The notes below the pieces were generated by a model. The model searched no databases and was not told the DNA's origin. It worked only from the letters and a program-made list of their open reading frames with translations. The position numbers and the translations under genes were made by a program. Of a DNA stretch of 64,000 nucleotides, positions 1-7,504 are shown piece by piece. The stretch lies in contig NZ_RJUD01000097.1 in NCBI RefSeq assembly GCF_024343675.1, positions 124,001-188,000 on the forward strand, in the 5' to 3' direction. Every line of letters begins with the position of its first letter. The stretch's first letter is position 1. This stretch comes from Lacihabitans sp. CS3-21. Its GTDB lineage: Bacteria > Bacteroidota > Bacteroidia > Cytophagales > Spirosomataceae.

Positions 1-119
1 TTGAGTAAAACAAACTTTTGTAATATCGCATTACTGACTTGAAGGGCTAGCATCGCAGTCAGAACGAGATACATCATATTGATCATCTTCTGACGTGGAC
101 TTTCTTTACCACCTGCCAT
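1..119 (-). CDS. gldM: GldM, T9SS/gliding motor protein (N-terminal fragment, cut by window edge)
   Basis: Reading leftwards from ATG at 119-117 gives 39 complete residues beginning MAGGKESPRQKMINMMYLVL and continuing into a hydrophobic segment, the typical GldM/PorM N-terminus: a short cytoplasmic stretch then one transmembrane helix. In the family, GldM pairs with GldL as the proton-driven inner-membrane motor of type IX secretion and gliding and projects a long periplasmic domain that contacts the GldK-GldN ring. The remainder lies beyond position 1, so intactness cannot be judged. It follows gldL by 60 bases on the same strand, matching the conserved K-L-M order; gldN would be expected next, outside the window. 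Confidence 0.93.
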   Translation of the reverse strand, partial: MAGGKESPRQKMINMMYLVLTAMLALQVSNAILQKFVLL

Positions 120-179
120 ATTCTTTATATTTGAATTTTAATATTTCGATTTTAGGGAATAAATGATATGTAAGTTTTA

Positions 180-992
180 TTATTGCTTCATTGCAGAAAG
201 CATACTTCCATAAACATTGTTCAAAGAGGCTAAGTTATTGGTTAGCTTGTTCAATTCCGATTTAAACTGTTGCGTGTCTTTTGAAGCCTCTTGCATGTCA
301 GACATGGCACTAGAAAGATTTCCATAGAATGAATTCATTGATTTCAAATGTCTGTTGGTATCTTGAAGTTCAATTTCATACACTGCATTCAATGCTCCCA
401 TATTCTGAGATATTTTTTGGAATTGCGTTCTGTATTCCTGAGCGTCTTTTGTTGCATCACTCATACTCATCATCGAATTTGTTGCATTGCTCAAAGATGC
501 ATTCATGTCACCGATTTTTCCAGAAGCTTCTTTTACTTTAGAAGAAAACTCATTGGTGGCCACTGTAGCTGATGCAATCTCACCCATGTTGGAAACTGAA
601 CTAGATAAATTTTGAAAGCTACTTTTTAGACCATCAAAAATATCTGGAGTGATTTTAGCATTGGCCAACATATCGTCCATTTTAGCAGTTAGTCCTAAAC
701 CTGCGGGTGCTGCAGCCATTGATCGATTAGGTAATTCACCTTTAAATTCAGTAGATAACTCAGGGTAAACTTTTTCCCACTGATATTCAACATTTGGTCT
801 CAAAAAAGATTGTAGTGCATAGATTACAAATATTACAACTTCAGTTCCTAAACCTACAGGTAACATCCAGTTTGCCCAATCATAGTGCATGATTTTACCC
901 ATTGCACCCAGGATTACTACTGCTGCACCAATACTATAAAAGAAAGGAATATATTTGTCCCAAAACGCACTTGGACCATTACTTGCTGCCAT
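180..992 (-). CDS. gldL: GldL, inner-membrane component of the T9SS/gliding motor
   Basis: The 270-residue product has two hydrophobic helices near the N-terminus (about residues 15-35 and 40-63) followed by a long, Ser/Asn/Met-rich, probably coiled-coil cytoplasmic region, as in GldL/PorL. The known role is to form the stator-like part of the proton-powered T9SS motor together with GldM. The start is the ATG at 992, giving MAASNGPSAFWDKYIPFFYS, close to family N-termini. It lies 49 bases after gldK and 60 before gldM, in line with one transcript. The C-terminal half contains loosely repeated segments that may be internal duplications. Length is slightly above the shorter homologues. Confidence 0.95.
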   Translation of the reverse strand: MAASNGPSAFWDKYIPFFYSIGAAVVILGAMGKIMHYDWANWMLPVGLGTEVVIFVIYALQSFLRPNVEYQWEKVYPELSTEFKGELPNRSMAAAPAGLGLTAKMDDMLANAKITPDIFDGLKSSFQNLSSSVSNMGEIASATVATNEFSSKVKEASGKIGDMNASLSNATNSMMSMSDATKDAQEYRTQFQKISQNMGALNAVYEIELQDTNRHLKSMNSFYGNLSSAMSDMQEASKDTQQFKSELNKLTNNLASLNNVYGSMLSAMKQ

Positions 993-1041
993 GATTTATA
1001 CTTTAATTTTTATTTATTATTTTAATATAGTTTAATTAATA

Positions 1042-2130
1042 TTATTCTCTTCCAGGTACAGATCCTAATCTGTCCATTACACATCTGAAGCCAATGTAAG
1101 ATCTCGTGGCCGTACGATATTCGAAAGTGGTTGTACCTGTTTCTAGGAAATAGGCCACATCTTTCCATGAACCGCCTTTAACTACTTTTCTAGGCTCATC
1201 GTCTTTGTCATAAGAAGGGTTTAAGTCCCAGGTGACTGGCATGTAAGAATCTGAGAATGCATCTTGTGTCCATTCTGCTACATTTCCAGCCATGTTGTAT
1301 AAGCCATAATCATTTACATTGAAGGCATTTACAGGGGCTGTATATTGGTATCCATCTTTTTGATAATTTCCTCTATAAGGTTTGAAGTTGGCTAAATAAC
1401 AACCTTTGCCATTGGCTACATATGGGTTACCCCAAGGATATTTCGCTCCGTCTTTGCCACCTTTGGCTGCCCATTCCCACTCGGCTTCTGAAGGAAGTCT
1501 AAATCGGGGAGATTTGAATTGCTCGTTTTCCGCTCTAAAATTGTTGTATAATTGTGTTCTCCATTTCGCAAAATATTGAGCAGCATCCCAGCTAATACCC
1601 ACTACTGGATACATGTCAAATGCAGGATTGCCATAATAGTTTTCGGTTAATTGGTCACCATTGTGATAAGTAAAATCTTTTTTCCAGACTGTGGTATCTG
1701 GATATAGTTTCGTCATAATAAATTCTTCTCCAAGAACTGAAATTGAGTCAGCCATGATAGAGTTGACAAACATTCTATATTCGTGATTAGATATTTCTGT
1801 ATCATCCATATAAAATGGAGAAATCGTAATTCTCTTGTTTAGCGTTATACGAGCAGACATGATATCTTCATCAGTTTGGCCCATGGTAAATGAACCAGAT
1901 GGAATCAATACCATTCCGTTTGGTGCAGTTTGTTTGTAGCCTTTTCTGGCAGTAGCAATTATTTCCCCATTTCGAATTCCGTCTAATGGATCAGCCGCAT
2001 CGCCTCCTTTCTTTTTGCCCAATCCTACTTTGTCCATTGTTTTGTTAAGAAAGCCGCAGCTTTGCATAAAAACAACAGGAGCCATTATTAAAAAGGCTTT
2101 TACTAAAATGTTTGAAAATTGCTTGTTCAT
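1042..2130 (-). CDS. gldK: GldK, T9SS outer-membrane ring lipoprotein (FGE-sulfatase fold)
   Basis: The start is the ATG at 2130 (MNKQFSNILVKAFLIMAP); a TTG twelve bases upstream is in frame but would spoil the signal peptide. A lipobox ends in Cys about 25 residues in (VVFMQSC), so the 362-residue protein is a predicted lipoprotein. The body matches the formylglycine-generating-enzyme/sulfatase-modifying fold, with the signatures PSGSFTMG, FRLPSEAEWEWAAKGG, NMAGNVAEWTQD and, near the C-terminus, KGGSWKD and IGFRC. GldK/PorK forms a periplasmic ring with GldN under the outer membrane during type IX secretion. It heads the gldK-L-M part of the locus; the promoter-like boxes at 2243-2272 sit about 110 bases upstream. 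Confidence 0.95.
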   Translation of the reverse strand: MNKQFSNILVKAFLIMAPVVFMQSCGFLNKTMDKVGLGKKKGGDAADPLDGIRNGEIIATARKGYKQTAPNGMVLIPSGSFTMGQTDEDIMSARITLNKRITISPFYMDDTEISNHEYRMFVNSIMADSISVLGEEFIMTKLYPDTTVWKKDFTYHNGDQLTENYYGNPAFDMYPVVGISWDAAQYFAKWRTQLYNNFRAENEQFKSPRFRLPSEAEWEWAAKGGKDGAKYPWGNPYVANGKGCYLANFKPYRGNYQKDGYQYTAPVNAFNVNDYGLYNMAGNVAEWTQDAFSDSYMPVTWDLNPSYDKDDEPRKVVKGGSWKDVAYFLETGTTTFEYRTATRSYIGFRCVMDRLGSVPGRE

Positions 2131-2242
2131 AATCGAAAACAAGATGGTTAATTTAATTCTTAAATTATAACTGCCTAAACGTAATATTTTTATCTAATAT
2201 TGTACTTGCCCAAAAAAAACCTATTTGCATTAGATGTATTTA

Positions 2243-2272
2243 CAAAAATAGTATTCGCATAAATCATGCCAA
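2243..2272 (-). promoter_or_regulatory. Candidate promoter for gldKLM
   Basis: On the minus strand, TTG (2272-2270), 19 bases, then TATTTTTG (2250-2243) fits the Bacteroidota sigma-A pattern TTG-N17-23-TAnnTTTG. Transcription would start near 2236, about 105 bases before the gldK ATG. It lies in the 215-base gap between porP and gldK, so gldKLM could be transcribed separately from porP. Confidence 0.5.
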
Positions 2273-2345
2273 TAAACCAATAGTTTTTTTTGAATTGTAG
2301 CCAATTATTTATTATTGGTTTTATAACAAAAACTATGCCGTTTAA

Positions 2346-3296
2346 TCATATACTGTACCTCGGAGTTTTTATAATTGATTTTCTGCCAATCTTAGGTGCT
2401 CCAAACGAATACCTTAGGAAAACTTCATGTGAGGTATTGGATTTTGCTACAGTTCCAAAATTTATAATGTCTATTGCATAGCCGAGTTTTACAGTGTTTT
2501 TCATAAAATTGCCACCAATTAATACTGAAGCCGCATCTTGCCATCGATAATTAACACCAGCCCAATATTGTTGATTATAAGTAGCAATCGCCCCAATTTC
2601 TGTTGAAACAGTCTGTAAATCAGACTTCAATATAAATGTTGGACTGAGGTCGAGCGTATAAGTGATGCCGAAATCATATTTTCCTGTTAGATAATAAGAT
2701 CTTTTATCTTTAAATACGCCTTCCACATCATTTATTTTATAACCTGGTTCTAAAAGGTTTTTTACAGATAATCCAAGTTGATAACTTGGATTAAACAAAT
2801 AAACTCCCGTATTTATATTCGGAGAAAATGAGTTAATGGTTGTATTGGGGATTAATGGATCTTCTTCGTCTCGAGGGCGATAGTATTCGCCTTGTAACTT
2901 TAAATTGTTGGCTCCAACACTTATACCAACTCCAAGTATGTTACTGTTTATCCTTTTGTGATAAGAATAAGCCACTTGAAACTCCGATTTAGACTGGATA
3001 TTTGTAAAATTATTATTGGAAAAGTATATTCCAAGTCCACCTTTTGCTTTTGCAAATGGCAAATCTGCAGAAAAAACAGAAGAAAGATTGTTTCCTCCTT
3101 GGTCAAAATCGGCTAGGTAGCCTGTGTATTGTGACCTTACTGTAGCTTGAACTTGGGTTCGATTTGAACTCCCAGCAGCTGCGGGGTTAATATAAAATTG
3201 GTTGAATACATATTGCGTAAATTGAGGAATGTTTTGAGCAACACTCAACTTGCAATATGACATAAAAAGCAATATGTAGAAATACTTTTTAATCAT
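2346..3296 (-). CDS. porP: PorP/SprF family type IX secretion outer-membrane protein
   Basis: The 316-residue protein starts MIKKYFYILLFMSYCKLSVAQ, a signal peptide cut after AQ, followed by the family hallmark of an early Tyr/Phe/Asn-rich region (FTQYVFNQFYINPAAAGS) and repeated amphipathic strands ending in a C-terminal aromatic segment. This is the PorP/SprF family: outer-membrane beta-barrel-like proteins that accompany the T9SS and, for SprF, help export adhesins. Its place directly upstream of gldK-L-M copies the porP-K-L-M-N arrangement known from Porphyromonas, which makes PorP the better name than one of the many SprF paralogues. The 78 bases before it hold only the hemD end. Confidence 0.88.
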   Translation of the reverse strand: MIKKYFYILLFMSYCKLSVAQNIPQFTQYVFNQFYINPAAAGSSNRTQVQATVRSQYTGYLADFDQGGNNLSSVFSADLPFAKAKGGLGIYFSNNNFTNIQSKSEFQVAYSYHKRINSNILGVGISVGANNLKLQGEYYRPRDEEDPLIPNTTINSFSPNINTGVYLFNPSYQLGLSVKNLLEPGYKINDVEGVFKDKRSYYLTGKYDFGITYTLDLSPTFILKSDLQTVSTEIGAIATYNQQYWAGVNYRWQDAASVLIGGNFMKNTVKLGYAIDIINFGTVAKSNTSHEVFLRYSFGAPKIGRKSIIKTPRYSI

Positions 3297-3374
3297 TCTT
3301 TATATTAGGAAAAAACTATTCCCTGATTATTAACATTCAATAACATGAATTATTTTCTAATCAGGTTCTTTTTA

Positions 3375-4160
3375 TTACAAATTGTTGGCTTTTTTGATAT
3401 AAAGTTCCAAAGCTCCCACCATAGAAGGGGCATTGGGCAACGGTGCCTCTATATCAAGAATCAAACCAAGGTCTCTGATTGCTTTGGCGGTTGTTGGGCC
3501 AAAAGCTGCCAATCGGGTATTATTTTGTTTCCAATCTGGAAAATTATGAACCAACGAATGAACACCAGAAGGACTAAAAAAACAAATTATATCGTAAAAT
3601 ACTTCTGTTAAATCTGACAAATCAGCAGGAACTGTCTCATACATGATGGCTTCAGTTAATGCTATTCCGTGCTTTTTTAACATATCTGGCACAGAATTGT
3701 TTCGAATATTTGAGCAAGGGAAAAGATATTTTTCATTTTTGTGTTTAATGAAAAAAGGTTCTAAATCGGCTGCAGTTTTATTGCCAGCAAATATTTTTCT
3801 TTTACGTATCGTGATGTATTTCTGAAGATAATTGGCCGTTTGCTCCGTAACACAGAAGTATTTCATGTCAATAGGAACTTCTATTCGCATTTCTTCACAT
3901 ATTTTGAAAAAATGATCTACCGCATGTCTACTAGTAAAAACAATAGCCGTATGAGCTAAAATATCAATCTTCTGTTTTCTGAATTCTCTATGATCTGACT
4001 TCTTAACGTCGATAAAATTTCTAAAATCGACTTTTAAGTTATAGACTTTGGTCAGGTCAGTGTAAGTTAGAGATTTTTCACCTGGATTTTCTAGAGTAAT
4101 TAATATGCTATCAACTTTTTTTAGCCTACTTTCTTTTTGAATATCTGTCATTTCACTCAT
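3375..4160 (-). CDS. hemD: Uroporphyrinogen-III synthase
   Basis: The 261-residue product shows the HemD pattern: IVFTSRHAVDHFF in the first lobe, then FPCSNIRNNSVPDMLKKHG, ICFFSPSGVHSL and AAFGPTTAKAIRDLG in the second. HemD closes and rearranges hydroxymethylbilane to uroporphyrinogen III in haem synthesis. Sequence conservation in this family is low but this order of motifs is diagnostic. The frame is open up to a GTG at 4196; the ATG at 4160 (MSEMTDIQKES) gives a more usual N-terminus. It lies between a DUF4271 gene and porP on the same strand, 64 bases after the former. No other haem-synthesis genes are in the window. Confidence 0.88.
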   Translation of the reverse strand: MSEMTDIQKESRLKKVDSILITLENPGEKSLTYTDLTKVYNLKVDFRNFIDVKKSDHREFRKQKIDILAHTAIVFTSRHAVDHFFKICEEMRIEVPIDMKYFCVTEQTANYLQKYITIRKRKIFAGNKTAADLEPFFIKHKNEKYLFPCSNIRNNSVPDMLKKHGIALTEAIMYETVPADLSDLTEVFYDIICFFSPSGVHSLVHNFPDWKQNNTRLAAFGPTTAKAIRDLGLILDIEAPLPNAPSMVGALELYIKKANNL

Positions 4161-4224
4161 GCAGAAAAAATTTGAATTAATCTTTGGTCTTATCACCTAG
4201 GCCATTCTAGGTTAGTTTGTATTG

Positions 4225-5385
4225 TTAGAGTAGAATTCTTATTCCTAATACAATTGGAAACACTTCTACAATGCAAAGATAGGAAATTAAGTAAAGAGTT
4301 TTGATATTTCCGACTCTATTTATAGTAAAATAGATTAGTAAAGTCCTTAGTAAGTAGAAAATTATTAATACTAAAGTGAATAAATATTTGAATTCAAGGC
4401 CGATTTTGATGTGGGTGTTAAACCCAATCAGTAGTAATATCAATACTATTGAAAAATAGTAAATAGTCGTTTGGATTATCTTGAAATAATGAATATCAAC
4501 TATTTTTTTTATGTTAAAAAGCTTACCCATAAGATTTATGTAGAAGTATTTTAGCACAAATGATACAAAAATCAATAAACAGATTTTGAAGAAATTTGTA
4601 GTCAAAATTCCAAATGTGTTACCGTTCTGGAAAAAGAAGTTTTCTTTGAAGAAACTGAGTCCATTAGACTGCGATAACATAATTATGAATCCAGAAATTA
4701 AACTTAATAAGATAATGAACATCATGTTTGGCCTGTCCATGGGTTTATTTACAAGAAAGGAATTTTCCTTTGGTATAAATGCTGAAAGGTCCTTGAAGCT
4801 GTAATATTTCTTGAAAGCTTTGGTGTAGTTAGAGGCCACAAAACTTAACATAATGATATTGATAAAAAACACAAACACCAAGCTGCTGTTTAGGTGTGAA
4901 TTCCCTCTTGGGATAAGATTCAAGAAACTGTTTTTTGTTTTTTCAACAACTGAAATGGCTTGTGATGTTGGATAACCTATAAAAACAGTGTTTTTATCTG
5001 GCGAGTTAGAGCCGAATATACTGAGAATTGTTTCACTCTTTTTTAATTCTTTAATGATCTCTTTGATGCTATATACAACCCATTTATCTGTAGAAAGACT
5101 TTTTTTTAGACGGTTATCAAAAAAAAGGTAGTTGTCTTTTTGATTTGTTTTAATTACTAAAAATGCTCCTGGATAATCATTCAGGTTTATCTTAACTGAA
5201 AATACTTTATTGGTGTTATTGTTTTCTGATATGTAGGGTGTGTAAGCCTCTAAATCCTTGTCATATTCAGTCCAATCATTTTCGAAATTATGAATTATGT
5301 TGTATCGGTTTTCTGGACCACTTGGGTTAGTGGCAAACGCTATCCTGAAAAAAAATATTGTGACAACTAGAAATATGTACTTCAA
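4225..5385 (-). CDS. DUF4271-type six-helix membrane protein of unknown function
   Basis: The product has an N-terminal signal peptide, a roughly 150-residue soluble (probably periplasmic) domain and six hydrophobic segments in the C-terminal 210 residues, the layout of DUF4271 proteins often found beside hemD in Bacteroidota. No catalytic motif is visible. The start is uncertain: ATG at 5478 would overlap mgsA by 53 bases and put 31 polar residues before the signal peptide, whereas TTG at 5385 gives a clean signal peptide (MKYIFLVVTIFFFRIAFA) and lies 18 bases after a TATTTTTG promoter-like box (5410-5403). I therefore prefer 5385. The neighbours hint at a link to the envelope or haem, but function is unknown. 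Confidence 0.75.
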   Translation of the reverse strand: MKYIFLVVTIFFFRIAFATNPSGPENRYNIIHNFENDWTEYDKDLEAYTPYISENNNTNKVFSVKINLNDYPGAFLVIKTNQKDNYLFFDNRLKKSLSTDKWVVYSIKEIIKELKKSETILSIFGSNSPDKNTVFIGYPTSQAISVVEKTKNSFLNLIPRGNSHLNSSLVFVFFINIIMLSFVASNYTKAFKKYYSFKDLSAFIPKENSFLVNKPMDRPNMMFIILLSLISGFIIMLSQSNGLSFFKENFFFQNGNTFGILTTNFFKICLLIFVSFVLKYFYINLMGKLFNIKKIVDIHYFKIIQTTIYYFSIVLILLLIGFNTHIKIGLEFKYLFTLVLIIFYLLRTLLIYFTINRVGNIKTLYLISYLCIVEVFPIVLGIRILL

Positions 5386-5425
5386 ACCCTTATTTTTTTT
5401 GCAAAAATACCAATTTTGATTGATT

Positions 5426-5875
5426 TTAAAAATCTTTTCTTTTGATATAGGTGGTGTAGTCTGGTATTTTAACTTCATATTTTTCGTGAAAAAGTGGCGA
5501 AGTGAGCATGAAGTCAGCTGTGGAGCGATCGCAGGCTATGGGGATGTTCCAAACCACGCCTAGCCTAAGCAAAGCTTTGATATCAGGATCGTGAGGTTGG
5601 GCAGACATGGGGTCCCAAAAAAAAATCAGAATATCAATTTTCCCCTCTGAAATTAAAGCTCCAATTTGTTGGTCACCTCCTAAAGGTCCACTAAGGAGCT
5701 TCACAATCGGAACCTCTAATTCTGACTCAATAAGCATTCCTGTGGTGCCTGTTGCAAAAAGTTGATGCTTTTTTAAGGTGTTTTTATTGTACTTGACCCA
5801 TTCTACGAGTTCAGGTTTTTTGTTGTCGTGAGCTATTAGGGCCACTCTTTTACGTATATCTAAAGTTCTATTCAT
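5426..5875 (-). CDS. mgsA: Methylglyoxal synthase
   Basis: This 149-residue protein matches MgsA along its whole length: VALIAHDNKK at the N-terminus, the phosphate-binding TGTTG loop near residue 43, LSGPLGGDQQIGALISEGKI with the catalytic Asp at residue 68, and FFWDPMSAQPHDPDIKALLR. MgsA turns dihydroxyacetone phosphate into methylglyoxal and inorganic phosphate, a bypass used when sugar phosphates accumulate. The ATG at 5875 is preceded by a well-formed promoter (TTG-N21-TATATTTG). It is divergent from the AAA ATPase gene at 5998, and its 3' end borders or overlaps the DUF4271 gene. Confidence 0.96.
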   Translation of the reverse strand: MNRTLDIRKRVALIAHDNKKPELVEWVKYNKNTLKKHQLFATGTTGMLIESELEVPIVKLLSGPLGGDQQIGALISEGKIDILIFFWDPMSAQPHDPDIKALLRLGVVWNIPIACDRSTADFMLTSPLFHEKYEVKIPDYTTYIKRKDF

Positions 5876-5892
5876 CAGCTTAGAAAATTTGT

Positions 5893-5924
5893 CAAATATA
5901 ATTTCTTAAATGCAGATTTTGCAA
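5893..5924 (-). promoter_or_regulatory. Promoter of mgsA
   Basis: Minus-strand TTG (5924-5922), 21 bases, TATATTTG (5900-5893), a full match to the Bacteroidota form. The predicted transcript begins about 10 bases before the mgsA ATG. Confidence 0.6.
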
Positions 5925-5960
5925 TTATTCTTAAATTCGTTTATGCCAAACCTTTTGTTT

Positions 5961-5968
5961 TAATTTTG
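5961..5968 (+). promoter_or_regulatory. Candidate -7 box for the AAA ATPase gene
   Basis: TAATTTTG matches TAnnTTTG and lies 29 bases before the ATG at 5998. No good TTTG is seen 17-24 bases upstream, so only half the promoter is supported. Confidence 0.4.
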
Positions 5969-5997
5969 AGTTAGTAGTTTAAACATCTTTCGAAACA

Positions 5998-7455
5998 ATG
6001 GAGCTTTTAGAAATAAATACATTAGGCCAATTAAAGAAGCACGGCTACAAATCAAAAAGTATAAAGGAAGAACTCAGAGACAATCTGATTAAAAAACTTC
6101 AGAATAAAGAGAATATTTTTGAAGGTATCTGGGGTTATGAAAACACGGTAATTCCTGAAATAGAAAAAGCCATTTTGTCGATGCACAACATCAACCTTTT
6201 AGGGCTTAGAGGTCAGGCTAAGACACGAATAGCAAGGCTTTTCACCCATTTGTTGGACGAACATGTGCCCATAATACTTGGAAGTGAATTGAATGATGAC
6301 CCACTAAAACCCATTTCGCGATATGGAAGAGATTTGGTAAAAGAATTGGGTGACGAAACCCCAGTAGCTTGGTTACACAGAAATGAAAGATATTCTGAAA
6401 AGCTTGCCACGCCTGATGTGTCCGTTGCAGATTTGATTGGCGATGTGGATCCTATCAAAGCCGCCACACTGAAATTACCGTATTCAGACGAACGCGTAAT
6501 CCATTTCGGCTTAATTCCCAGATCAAATCGTTGTGTTTTTGTAATCAATGAACTTCCAGACTTGCAGGCAAGAATACAAGTAGCTTTGTTTAATATTTTA
6601 CAAGAAGGAGACGTTCAGATTCGTGGATTTAAGCTTTGGTTGCCCCTGGATATCCAGTTTGTCTTTACGGCAAATCCAGAAGATTACACCAATCGTGGAA
6701 GTATTGTAACACCTCTTAAGGATAGAATTGATTCACAAATTATTACGCATTATCCCAAAAGCATTGAGATTGGGAAGAAGATTACCCAGCAAGAAGCCAA
6801 AAGAAAAGATGGTCAAAAAGGTATTTTTGTGAATGAAATTCTTCAAAATTTGATTGAAAAAGTAGCCATTGAAGCAAGGAATAGTGAATTTGTGGATGCT
6901 AAATCTGGTGTTTCAGCCAGAATGACCATTTCAGCCTTTGAGAATCTTCTAAGTTCGGCAGAGTTAAGGGCTTTAAAAAACGGCGATAAGAAGCCAAATT
7001 TAAGGCTTTCAGATATTTATGGAGCTATATCGGCCATCAACGGAAAGATCGAATTGGTGTATGAAGGAGAATTGGAAGGGCCGGTTTTTGTGGCCCATAA
7101 TCTTATAGGAAAAGCCATCAGGTCCGAGTTTATTGCTTACTTTCCCAATCCTGAGAAACGAAAGAGCCCTGATTATAAGAAAATAGTAGAGTGGTTTGGC
7201 AACGGAAATTCTCTGACTTTTTTGTCAGATGAAAATCAAAAAGCTTACAAACAAGGTTTGCGAAAAGTGGATGGCTTGCTTGATTTGGTAGAAAGATTTT
7301 TCCCTGAAGAAACCGCAGAACAAAAGGATTTTTTGATGGAGTTTGTGTTGCATGGCATGGCTGAATACTCATTGATTTCAAAACAACCATTGGATGAAGG
7401 AGTGAAGTTCAATGATTTATTAGATAGTATGTTAAGCAAAGAAGATTTTGAATAA
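5998..7455 (+). CDS. MoxR/ChlI-like AAA+ ATPase, orphan
   Basis: The 485-residue protein is an AAA+ ATPase of the magnesium-chelatase I / MoxR type. The P-loop is GLRGQAKT (residues 69-76), the Walker B position reads FVINELPDL (Asn184-Glu185 where Asp-Glu is usual), sensor 1 falls in FTANPEDYTNRG, and an arginine-finger-like LKDRID follows. Such ATPases normally remodel a partner carrying a von Willebrand A domain; none is encoded nearby, so the partner is elsewhere or missing. The Asn for Asp change appears, from memory, to be normal in this Bacteroidota subfamily, not damage. The gene is a single unit, divergent from mgsA, ended by a strong terminator. Its substrate is unknown. Confidence 0.85.
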   Translation: MELLEINTLGQLKKHGYKSKSIKEELRDNLIKKLQNKENIFEGIWGYENTVIPEIEKAILSMHNINLLGLRGQAKTRIARLFTHLLDEHVPIILGSELNDDPLKPISRYGRDLVKELGDETPVAWLHRNERYSEKLATPDVSVADLIGDVDPIKAATLKLPYSDERVIHFGLIPRSNRCVFVINELPDLQARIQVALFNILQEGDVQIRGFKLWLPLDIQFVFTANPEDYTNRGSIVTPLKDRIDSQIITHYPKSIEIGKKITQQEAKRKDGQKGIFVNEILQNLIEKVAIEARNSEFVDAKSGVSARMTISAFENLLSSAELRALKNGDKKPNLRLSDIYGAISAINGKIELVYEGELEGPVFVAHNLIGKAIRSEFIAYFPNPEKRKSPDYKKIVEWFGNGNSLTFLSDENQKAYKQGLRKVDGLLDLVERFFPEETAEQKDFLMEFVLHGMAEYSLISKQPLDEGVKFNDLLDSMLSKEDFE

Positions 7456-7481
7456 AAAAGGGGCATAAGCCCCTTTTTTTT
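7454..7481. terminator. Bidirectional intrinsic terminator
   Basis: A run of A, GGGGC (7460-7464), loop ATAA, GCCCC (7469-7473) and eight T. It overlaps the last base pairs of the AAA ATPase stop codon and serves the convergent gene ending at 7505 equally well. Confidence 0.85.
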
Positions 7482-7504
7482 GATCTAATTATTCATAAAC
7501 AAAT

